Origin: Eubacterium sp.
GTDB taxonomy: Bacteria > Bacillota > Clostridia > Oscillospirales > Acutalibacteraceae
Direction: 5' to 3'
Assembly (NCBI GenBank): GCA_029052085.1
Contig: JAIDJS010000326.1
Coordinates: 1,586 to 7,078, forward strand
Length of the DNA stretch: 5,493 nt
The notes under the pieces were generated by a model. That model searched no databases, was not told where the DNA came from, and worked only from the letters and a program-made list of their open reading frames with translations. The translations under genes were made by a program, and so were the position numbers. The stretch's first letter is position 1; every line of letters begins with the position of its first letter. Shown here one piece after another: positions 1 through 5,493 of the stretch.

Positions 1-854
1 TTTTATCAATAAAAACAAAGGAAATTATACGGAAAATCATAATTGAGGAGAATAAAAACTCTATTATATTAAAGGATATAAAATGCCTTGATCTTGCCCT
101 TACTCTGGATTGCGGGCAGGCTTTCAGATGGATTGAAGAGAAGGACGGCTCATGGAGCGGAGCTGCATACGGAAAATACCTTAATATAAAGAAAAAGGAA
201 AACGGCGATTTAGTTTTAAACACAACAACAGATGATTTTGATGCCGTTTGGCACAATTATTTTGATTTAGACAGGGATTATGCCAAAATCTGTAAAAAGC
301 TTAAAGAAGACAAACTTGTTGCATCAACCATTGACGAATATTACGGCATACGAATTTTAAATCAGGAGCCGTGGGAGGCGCTTGTTTCCTTTGTTATAAG
401 CCAGCAGAATAATATCAAGCGTATCAAAGGCATTATTAAAAGGCTTTGCGATACATACGGCGAAAAAATCAACGATGAATGGCATGCTTTTCCAAGCCCT
501 GAAGTGTTAAGCAGGCTTTCTGTTGAAGATTTTGAAGCTCTTGGCACAGGATACAGAGGTAAATATTTAAAAAAGCTTGCTGATGATGTTGCAAGCGGAG
601 CCGTTAATCTCGATGAAATAAAGAAAATGAGCCTGGATGATGCAAAAAAAGCTCTTTTGGATATTTACGGAATCGGAATTAAGGTTGCAAACTGCACACT
701 TTTATTTGGCTTTCAGTTTATTGAATGCTTCCCTGTTGATGTATGGATGAAAAGAGTGCTTGATTATTATCCCGACGGACTGCCCGAATGCTTTAAAGGC
801 TATGAGGGCATCGCCCAGCAGTATCTTTTTCACTGGGCAAGAAATAATTTATAA
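1..854 (+). CDS. ogg: 8-oxoguanine DNA glycosylase/AP lyase (Ogg1 family), 5'-partial
   Basis: Base-excision repair enzyme that removes 8-oxoguanine from DNA and nicks the abasic site. The open frame runs from base 3 to the TAA at 852-854 (283 residues visible) with no ATG, GTG or TTG before the conserved region, so the true start probably lies a few codons upstream of the window; clostridial Ogg proteins are about 290 residues. The N-terminal domain has CGQAFRW (111-131), matching SGQSFRW of human OGG1. The helical core has SQQNNIKRI (399-425) and GTGYRGKY (543-566). The helix-hairpin-helix reads YGIGIKVANC with the predicted catalytic Lys at 681-683 (human K249). PVDVWM follows, with Asp at 738-740 (human D268); the 19-residue Lys-Asp spacing equals that in human OGG1. 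The human C253, Q315 and F319 equivalents are also present (Gln 816-818, Phe 828-830). No frameshift is seen. The family call is secure; the assignment to 8-oxoG is well supported by these residues. Confidence 0.93.
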   Translation, partial: LSIKTKEIIRKIIIEENKNSIILKDIKCLDLALTLDCGQAFRWIEEKDGSWSGAAYGKYLNIKKKENGDLVLNTTTDDFDAVWHNYFDLDRDYAKICKKLKEDKLVASTIDEYYGIRILNQEPWEALVSFVISQQNNIKRIKGIIKRLCDTYGEKINDEWHAFPSPEVLSRLSVEDFEALGTGYRGKYLKKLADDVASGAVNLDEIKKMSLDDAKKALLDIYGIGIKVANCTLLFGFQFIECFPVDVWMKRVLDYYPDGLPECFKGYEGIAQQYLFHWARNNL

Positions 855-869
855 TGATTGGATGAATTT

Positions 870-1592
870 ATGCAGAAATTATTTGTTGATTTTGAATTTG
901 ATGATACAATTGTTCTTGATGAAGAGCAGAGCCGTCACATAGCAAAAAGCCTGAGAATGAGAACGGGCGATATGATAACCGTTTGTAACGGCAACGGGGC
1001 CGATTACGGCTGTATCATTGATGAAATAACGAAAACCACAGTTACGCTTTCCGTTTGCTACAAGCAGGCATGCGAAAGCGAGCCAAGCATTAAAGTATCC
1101 CTCTATCAGGGCGTACCAAAGGGAGATAAAATGGAGGATATCATCCAGAAATGCGTTGAACTTGGCATTTTCAGCATAACGCCTGTTCTTACAAAAAGAA
1201 GCATAAGCCGCCCTGATGAAAAGCAGGCGGCAAAAAAGCAGCAGCGATATTCAAAAATTGCGCTTGAAGCAGCCCAGCAGAGCGGCAGAGGAATTGTACC
1301 TGAAATCCATAAAATGATGGATTTTAAGAAGGCAGTTTCGGAATGTGAGGCTGATTTAATCATCGTTTTCTATGAGGGCGGAGGACAAAGCATTAAATCC
1401 CTTATCAATCAGGACATAAAGTCCGTTGCCATATTTATCGGCCCCGAGGGCGGGTTTGAAAAGGAAGAGGTTGACGCCGTACTTGAAAAGGGCGGCATTA
1501 ATGCAACGCTCGGCAAGCGTATTTTAAGAACGCAGACAGCCCCTGTTGCAGCGCTGACAGCCATTATGCTTTTAACGGATAATATGGAATAA
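870..1592 (+). CDS. rsmE: 16S rRNA (uracil(1498)-N(3))-methyltransferase RsmE
   Basis: SAM-dependent methyltransferase of the SPOUT (knotted) class that methylates N3 of U1498 in helix 44 of 16S rRNA, acting on the 30S subunit. From the ATG at 870 it has 240 residues, the usual length. Residues about 1-68 form the PUA-like RNA-binding domain, including a SRHIAKSLRMRTGD stretch. The remainder is the knot domain: VPKGDKMEDIIQKCVELG, then EAAQQSGR, then the SAM-loop IGPEGGF near residues 190-196, then LGKRILRTQTAP near 214-225. A TTG at 858 in the same frame would add four residues. I prefer ATG 870 because relatives begin with a similar MQ-x-hydrophobic stretch and a weak GGA sits 7 bases before it. 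The gene starts 15 bases after the ogg stop, so the two probably share a transcript. The family motif is more often RTETA; here the Glu is Gln. A strong hairpin follows the stop codon. Confidence 0.95.
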   Translation: MQKLFVDFEFDDTIVLDEEQSRHIAKSLRMRTGDMITVCNGNGADYGCIIDEITKTTVTLSVCYKQACESEPSIKVSLYQGVPKGDKMEDIIQKCVELGIFSITPVLTKRSISRPDEKQAAKKQQRYSKIALEAAQQSGRGIVPEIHKMMDFKKAVSECEADLIIVFYEGGGQSIKSLINQDIKSVAIFIGPEGGFEKEEVDAVLEKGGINATLGKRILRTQTAPVAALTAIMLLTDNME

Positions 1593-1613
1593 ATGCTAAA
1601 ACCAATATAAACA

Positions 1614-1651
1614 AACAGGGCAGAGATAAACTCTGCCCTGTTATCATTTTT
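1614..1651. terminator. Bidirectional intrinsic terminator between convergent genes
   Basis: A perfect 12-bp inverted repeat (AACAGGGCAGAG at 1614-1625, CTCTGCCCTGTT at 1631-1642) surrounds a 5-base ATAAA loop. On the plus strand it is followed by ATCATTTTT (1643-1651). Read on the minus strand, the stem is followed by the T-rich run TGTTTATATTGG. It lies 21 bases after the rsmE stop and 19 bases beyond the stop of the minus-strand gene ending at 1662. It is therefore well placed to end both transcripts. Confidence 0.9.
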
Positions 1652-1661
1652 AAACCATTTC

Positions 1662-2621
1662 TTATTCTGCAATATCAATAATTTGAGAATTCATACCGAT
1701 ACTATAAAGCGCATTGGTATCTGTTGAAGTATTATCAACATACCACTTGCTGCCGATTTTAACCTCGGAAACCTCACAGTGTGCAATCTCTGTTCCGTCC
1801 TCAAGCACAACCGCAACCATTACCTTGGAAGCGGCAGCTATATCATCAGCCGAAACACCGTAAGTATCCAAAACATCCTTGCTCAAAGCAGCTTTATAAG
1901 CATCCAGATCTGTAATATCCTCGCTGTTTGTAACCTTTACAGTAAACTTATAATCCTTGCCGAAGGCTGTCTGATAAGCACCTGTTGATTCTTCCTGAAT
2001 AACGGTTTTACCATCTGCCGCAAGTGTTTTTTCCGTTCCGGTTAAAGAATTTCCATACGAAGCAACATTCGCTTCAAGCGCGGTAAACATTACCTCATCG
2101 CTCATATAATCATCGCCGAAAACGTCTTTTCTTACCTCAACCAGCTTATTAAAATAGCTTGTGTAAACCTTGCTGTAATCATCCCAGCCGCCGTTCTTCA
2201 TAAGCTCTTCATAATAGCTGAGCATTCTTTTTGCAACCTCACCTGCAAGGTGTCCGTCATCATTCTTTGTTGCATCTGATTTATGCTCATCCGTATCAAG
2301 CCCTGTTTTCTTTAATTCCTTGAAAGCATCCTTATCCATTCCTGCTTCATAACCGGGATAAATGATAGGATACATAAACTGCTGGCGTACAAAATCGCCG
2401 TATTTCTCGCTCTTTGCTACAAGAGTAAATTTATAAGCATTATATCCATCGCCCTTCTGAGCAACAGCATCAACAAAATTAACAGCAACCTTTTCTTTAT
2501 CAAAGGCTACGTATTTGCTTTTAAAGGTTAAGCTTGTAATTAAAACAAGTACAGCAGCAACCACGATGAAAACCGAAACGGCATAGAGACCGTAATTGAA
2601 TTTCTTATTTTCCTTAGCCAT
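1662..2621 (-). CDS. Hypothetical single-pass membrane protein, extracellular C-terminal domain
   Basis: I do not recognise this family. The 319-residue protein has a short basic N-terminus (MAKENKKFNYG), one hydrophobic segment at about residues 11-31 (LYAVSVFIVVAAVLVLITSL), then a Lys-containing linker and a soluble, acidic domain of about 285 residues. No lipobox or clear signal-peptidase site is visible, so it is probably a membrane anchor with the C-terminal domain outside. The middle part (about residues 110-190) looks helical and rich in Tyr, Lys and Asp; the last 100 residues look beta-rich and end with VKIGSKWYVDNTS, reminiscent of NTF2-like export-domain endings. The start is ATG at 2621, because AGGAGGG (2631-2637) lies 9 bases upstream; an in-frame TTG at 2627 would be only 3 bases from it. 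The gene starts 19 bases after the stop of the GPH transporter and has no promoter of its own that I can see, so it is probably co-transcribed. It may be an accessory or surface protein linked to that transporter, but this is inference only. Confidence 0.85.
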   Translation of the reverse strand: MAKENKKFNYGLYAVSVFIVVAAVLVLITSLTFKSKYVAFDKEKVAVNFVDAVAQKGDGYNAYKFTLVAKSEKYGDFVRQQFMYPIIYPGYEAGMDKDAFKELKKTGLDTDEHKSDATKNDDGHLAGEVAKRMLSYYEELMKNGGWDDYSKVYTSYFNKLVEVRKDVFGDDYMSDEVMFTALEANVASYGNSLTGTEKTLAADGKTVIQEESTGAYQTAFGKDYKFTVKVTNSEDITDLDAYKAALSKDVLDTYGVSADDIAAASKVMVAVVLEDGTEIAHCEVSEVKIGSKWYVDNTSTDTNALYSIGMNSQIIDIAE

Positions 2622-2630
2622 AATCAATTA

Positions 2631-2637
2631 CCCTCCT
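2631..2637 (-). promoter_or_regulatory. Ribosome binding site of the membrane-anchored hypothetical gene
   Basis: Read on the minus strand this is AGGAGGG, a near-consensus Shine-Dalgarno sequence 9 bases before the ATG at 2621. It lies just after the stop codon of the transporter gene. It decides the start in favour of ATG 2621 over TTG 2627, and suggests efficient reinitiation within a two-gene transcript. Confidence 0.85.
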
Positions 2638-2640
2638 CTA

Positions 2641-4134
2641 TTATTCTGCAGCTGCTTCATCAGCAGCATCTGTTGCTTCTGCCTTTGCAGCACGGCGCTC
2701 CTGAAGAGCCTCTGTAATCATTGCCTTCTTCTTTCCTACATTATCATAGAAGAAAATAGGAACAGCCTGAAGAAGAACAAACACTGCAGGAATAATTGTA
2801 TAAATCATAAGCATTCTGTTAAGCGTTGTATCTGTCTGAGGAGCATAAGCTACATTGACATCCTGAGATACCTGATACTGTGACCATGTGTAAAGAAGCC
2901 ATGGACCAAGACCCTTTGTTAAAGCAGATGCAACCTTTGAGAACAGACCATAGCCTGCATAGGCGATACCATCCTGACGCTTACCTGTTTTATATTCAAT
3001 TTCATCAACACAGTCCGCAATCATAATATTCGGCGTAGTATTTGTATTACCATGCTGAAGACCGCAGAAGAAATTGATAATAAGGAACGGAATAATAAGC
3101 GTTTTATTAAAGCCTACTACGCTTGAAACAAGATAAAGAATTGCAAGCGCACTTGCACCGTAAACGCAGAATATAATATATGTCTGCTTTGTGGAAAACT
3201 TTTTAAGAACAAAGTTTACAAGCAGCGTACCTACAGCCGTACCGATACCCATAGGAAGAAGAAGCGCAAGCTTTAAATCCTTTGAGCCTAAAAGATAGAT
3301 TGCAATATAAAGTGAAACCGTGCCATAAACGCCTCTGCCGCAGCCTGCAAGCTTTGTAAGAGAAACCATCAAAAGGTTTTTGTTTCCGAAAACAACCTTA
3401 ACAGCATCCTTGATGCTTACCTTTTCCTGTGTAAACGGAACACGCTCTTTATTGTTTGCAAAGAAAATCATTGTAAACAATATAAGACCAAGTGCGCAGA
3501 CAGCAGTTGAAACAACAAGATCAAGACCCTGACCCTCAGCATTCTTAAACTGCTGCTGGCCCATAACAGCCTTCATAATAATTCCGACAACCATAATAAC
3601 AACCATACCGCCGCTCTGACCGACAGAGCGAAGGAAAGAAGAAATGGAAATCGCTGTTGAACGCTCGCTCGGATTCGGCGAGCAAAGAGAACCAAAGCAG
3701 TTTGAAGGACTTTCAACTGCACAGGAAACAGCCGTATACAAACTATAAATTACAAACATCCAAACAATAGCCATTGTCTGAGAGTTTGTATTCGGTGCAA
3801 CAAAAACAAGAAGAGCTATAACAGCAAGCGGAATAACGCCAAAGCCAACCCATGGCTTAACCTTTCCGAATTTCGTTCTTGTGCGGTCAACAAGATAGCC
3901 GATAACAAGCTCACATACAGCACCGACAAATCCTGCCGCAAGGAAAACCGTTGAAATGGCATTTGACATTGTTGCCGTATCAAAGCCTTTTCCCTTAAAT
4001 GCGAAGTCTGCAAAGAAAGTTGCAGTATAGTCCGGCATCCATCCGGTTAAAAGAGCAACACCGAATAAACCGATACCATATGTAATAATCTCTGAAAACT
4101 TCATATACTTTTTCTGTTCTTTAATTTCAGACAT
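2641..4134 (-). CDS. GPH-family (MelB-like) MFS transporter, probable sugar/cation symporter
   Basis: Membrane transporter of 497 residues with about 12 predicted TM segments, the usual size for the glycoside-pentoside-hexuronide:cation symporter family (MFS_2). The family loop between helices 2 and 3 is clear at residues 79-95 (GYLVDRTRTKFGKVKPW). A second signature, NPSERSTAIS, is at 154-163. The C-terminal half has MIADCVDEIEYKTGKRQDG at about 371-389, followed by the usual FSK helix. The cytoplasmic tail is rich in Ala and Glu (about 475-497). By-eye alignment to Salmonella MelB places Val26/Ala27 at K18/D19, Gly71/Cys74/Glu75 at D55/N58/D59, Glu141/Asn145 at D124/W128 and Ser166 at R149. 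The MelB sugar and sodium sites are therefore not conserved, and the substrate and coupling ion cannot be named. The ATG at 4134 is preceded by AAGGGG at 7 bases and by a strong promoter. No sugar-hydrolase gene is next to it in this window. Confidence 0.92.
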   Translation of the reverse strand: MSEIKEQKKYMKFSEIITYGIGLFGVALLTGWMPDYTATFFADFAFKGKGFDTATMSNAISTVFLAAGFVGAVCELVIGYLVDRTRTKFGKVKPWVGFGVIPLAVIALLVFVAPNTNSQTMAIVWMFVIYSLYTAVSCAVESPSNCFGSLCSPNPSERSTAISISSFLRSVGQSGGMVVIMVVGIIMKAVMGQQQFKNAEGQGLDLVVSTAVCALGLILFTMIFFANNKERVPFTQEKVSIKDAVKVVFGNKNLLMVSLTKLAGCGRGVYGTVSLYIAIYLLGSKDLKLALLLPMGIGTAVGTLLVNFVLKKFSTKQTYIIFCVYGASALAILYLVSSVVGFNKTLIIPFLIINFFCGLQHGNTNTTPNIMIADCVDEIEYKTGKRQDGIAYAGYGLFSKVASALTKGLGPWLLYTWSQYQVSQDVNVAYAPQTDTTLNRMLMIYTIIPAVFVLLQAVPIFFYDNVGKKKAMITEALQERRAAKAEATDAADEAAAE

Positions 4135-4141
4135 AAAGTAA

Positions 4142-4148
4142 CCCCTTT
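4142..4148 (-). promoter_or_regulatory. Ribosome binding site of the GPH transporter gene
   Basis: On the minus strand the sequence reads AAAGGGG, 7 bases before the ATG at 4134. It is an imperfect match to AAGGAGG. It supports this start over the internal ATG at residue 11, which has no such site. Confidence 0.65.
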
Positions 4149-4168
4149 TCCTAAATTTTCAACTTATT

Positions 4169-4197
4169 ATTTTAACAAGAAATGAATAAAGTATCAA
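4169..4197 (-). promoter_or_regulatory. Sigma-A-type promoter of the GPH transporter operon
   Basis: On the minus strand there is a -35 box TTGATA (4197-4192), a 17-base spacer, and a -10 box TAAAAT (4174-4169). Each differs from consensus at one position. The -10 is preceded by TG-T, giving an extended -10 (TGTTAAAAT). The predicted start of transcription is near 4162, leaving a leader of about 28 bases before the ATG at 4134. This leader is too short for a riboswitch. The surrounding DNA is AT-rich, which raises the chance of accidental matches, but spacing and position both fit well. Confidence 0.8.
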
Positions 4198-4207
4198 TAA
4201 CTTTATT
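4185..4207. promoter_or_regulatory. Perfect 8-bp dyad overlapping the -35 box, possible operator
   Basis: AATAAAGT (4185-4192) and ACTTTATT (4200-4207) are exact reverse complements separated by 7 bases. The half-site centres are 15 bases apart and the dyad covers the whole -35 hexamer of the promoter reading into the GPH transporter. A repressor bound here would block RNA polymerase. It could instead be a chance palindrome in very AT-rich DNA. As an RNA hairpin it would be weak and lacks a following T run, so a terminator is unlikely. Confidence 0.4.
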
Positions 4208-4246
4208 TCCAAATTTATAATTATTTTTTAATTTAACACAATATTT

Positions 4247-5493
4247 TTATGCTTTATCATTATTTATGATTCTTTCAAGCCTGTTAACGTCCCTTGCAAA
4301 CCTTCGCTGACTGATGAGAAAAACAAGCTCATCGCCCTCCAAAATAACCGTCTCTCCCTTTGGCGTTATAGGCACCTCATTGCGCTCAACGGAAACAATA
4401 AGACAATGCTTTCCCCAATCAATATCCGATATACTTTTACCGCTTATTGCACTGCCCGTCGGAACAACATAGGTTTTAAGCACCTTTTCCCCTGCCTTGG
4501 AGGGAACATTTTCCTTTCCCTTAAGAATCCGATCAAGTAAAGCAGAGTAAAACGGAGCAGAGCCAAGCATATTCGCCGTTGCATAAGAAACAAGGCTTAC
4601 TGCAACAAGAGGAAGCAGCGTGTGCATATTTCCCGTTATCTCAAAAACAACGATTACACCGGTTAACGGAGCGCGAACAATTGAAGCGAAAAGACCCGCC
4701 ATACCGAGAACAATAAATTCCTCTCTCAGATCGCCGTTCAGATTGAACCAATCCGTTACGGCAGAAGCAAAAACCGCTCCGATATATGTTCCCAGCACGG
4801 TTAAAGGATATAGCGTTCCGCCGGGTGCACCTGAGCTGAAGCTGAATGCGCCGAAGAAGAATTTTGCAATAATAAGCAGCAGCATTACAGAAAGGCTTGG
4901 ATGCTCCTTTAAAAGAAAGTCCACCATACTATGACCGCCGCAAAGCACCTGCGGCAGAAGCAAACCAACAATACCGCTTATTACAAAAACAAAAGCCAGC
5001 TTTAGCCATTCGGGAATTTTTGCGATTTTCCTGTATAAATCCTGCCCCTTAACCATAACTATATTATATAAAGAACCGAAAACACCAAGCAGCAAACCCA
5101 AAACAAGAATAAGCCAATAATAACGAAGCGGCAGGTTATCGGCATTAAAATTGAAAACCGTACCCTGTCCGAAAAAGATTTTTGATACGAAATCAGCCGT
5201 AACCGTTGCAACAATTCCCATACAGAGAATTGCCTTATCAAAGGTATGATGTATCTCCTCAAGTACAAACATAATGCCTGCAAGCGGCGCATTAAATGCG
5301 GCTGCCATGCCTGCACCTGCACCGCAGCTTATCATTCGCAGCTCTGTAGTTTTATCTGCCTTGGTTACTGTTGCAACACCCTTTGCCGCCATTGCACCAA
5401 ACTGAATGCTTGGGCCTTCTCTTCCAAGCGAAAGCCCCGAAAAAACCGAGGCTGTGCTTCCGACAAGCTTTGCTGCAATAACACGCAGCCAGT
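4247..5493 (-). CDS. CLC-type H+/Cl- exchange transporter with C-terminal TrkA-C-like domain, 5'-partial
   Basis: Membrane antiporter that exchanges chloride for protons, a homodimer in known relatives. The frame is open to the window edge, so the first 100 or so residues, including the GSGIP region, are missing; an internal ATG at 5392 is not the real start because conserved CLC sequence continues upstream of it. Visible CLC signatures, in order, are GREGPSIQFGA with the gating Glu at 5417-5419 (E. coli E148), then GAGAGMAAAFNAPLAGI followed by FVLEE with the proton-path Glu at 5255-5257 (E203). SSGAPGGTLYP follows, where E. coli has GGIFAP, and then APFYSALL with the ion-coordinating Tyr at 4547-4549 (Y445). 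Both key glutamates are present, which favours exchanger over channel. The last 75 or so residues (TYVVPTGSAISGKSISDIDW to GDELVFLIS) resemble a TrkA-C/RCK-C ligand domain, known on some bacterial CLC proteins. The stop is TAA at 4247-4249, and no clear hairpin terminator follows it. Confidence 0.93.
   Translation of the reverse strand, partial: WLRVIAAKLVGSTASVFSGLSLGREGPSIQFGAMAAKGVATVTKADKTTELRMISCGAGAGMAAAFNAPLAGIMFVLEEIHHTFDKAILCMGIVATVTADFVSKIFFGQGTVFNFNADNLPLRYYWLILVLGLLLGVFGSLYNIVMVKGQDLYRKIAKIPEWLKLAFVFVISGIVGLLLPQVLCGGHSMVDFLLKEHPSLSVMLLLIIAKFFFGAFSFSSGAPGGTLYPLTVLGTYIGAVFASAVTDWFNLNGDLREEFIVLGMAGLFASIVRAPLTGVIVVFEITGNMHTLLPLVAVSLVSYATANMLGSAPFYSALLDRILKGKENVPSKAGEKVLKTYVVPTGSAISGKSISDIDWGKHCLIVSVERNEVPITPKGETVILEGDELVFLISQRRFARDVNRLERIINNDKA

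Noticed and set aside
504..854. A separate short glycosylase gene starting at the GTG at 504
   Set aside because: Conserved Ogg sequence continues in the same frame upstream to base 3, including CGQAFRW and SQQNNIKRI, so this GTG is an internal Val codon.
1106..1363. Minus-strand open frame inside rsmE
   Set aside because: It is the complement of a conserved enzyme and shows no independent coding signal.
1614..1642. Inverted repeat as part of a mobile element or CRISPR repeat
   Set aside because: It is a single copy with a 5-base loop and flanking T runs between convergent genes, so a terminator explains it fully. No repeated unit occurs elsewhere in the window.
2596..2883. Plus-strand open frame of 95 codons opposite the end of the GPH transporter and the start of the hypothetical gene
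   Set aside because: It spans the reverse strand of two well-supported genes and their ribosome binding site, has no family resemblance, and has a Cys/Ile/Leu-rich composition typical of a non-coding reading.
4620..4934. Plus-strand open frame of 104 codons inside the CLC gene
   Set aside because: It is antisense to conserved CLC helices including the APFYSALL-side and GGTLYP regions, and has no recognisable motif or ribosome binding site.
5059..5322. Minus-strand open frame in a second frame of the CLC gene
   Set aside because: It overlaps conserved CLC sequence in another frame; the real frame carries the family motifs.
4247..5493. Fluoride-specific CLC-F exporter
   Set aside because: CLC-F proteins usually carry a changed gating motif such as GREGT. 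Here it is GREGP and the Tyr at the Y445 site is present, both typical of chloride-type exchangers.

Overview
The window looks like chromosomal DNA from an anaerobic Gram-positive bacterium of the class Clostridia, possibly a gut member of the Oscillospirales/Ruminococcus type. This rests on moderately AT-rich DNA, AGGAGG-type ribosome binding sites, a bacterial Ogg-type glycosylase, a GPH-family sugar transporter, and a CLC exchanger with a C-terminal TrkA-C-like domain. The genus cannot be fixed from the sequence alone.

Layout: two genes run left to right and three run right to left. On the plus strand is a nearly complete 8-oxoguanine DNA glycosylase (5' end outside the window). It is followed after 15 bases by rsmE, the 16S rRNA U1498 N3-methyltransferase. 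A perfect 12-bp hairpin at 1614-1642 lies where the two gene sets converge and probably terminates transcription from both sides. On the minus strand, read from right to left, are: a CLC chloride/proton exchanger (5' end outside the window), a 112-base very AT-rich intergenic region holding a strong sigma-A-type promoter, a 12-TM GPH-family (MelB-like) transporter, and a 319-residue single-pass membrane protein of unknown function. The last two form a tight operon.

How the genes work together: ogg and rsmE are housekeeping genes (oxidised-base repair and ribosome modification) that appear to share a transcript without an obvious functional link. The GPH transporter and the unknown anchored protein are the only pair whose arrangement suggests a joint role. 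The transporter keeps the GPH family signatures but, in an alignment by eye, has lost the residues that bind sugar and cation in MelB. The anchored protein matches no family that I recognise. A perfect 8-bp dyad overlapping the -35 box of their promoter may be an operator. I see no mobile element, CRISPR array, tRNA or rRNA. Most of the window is ordinary; the GPH operon is its least explained part.
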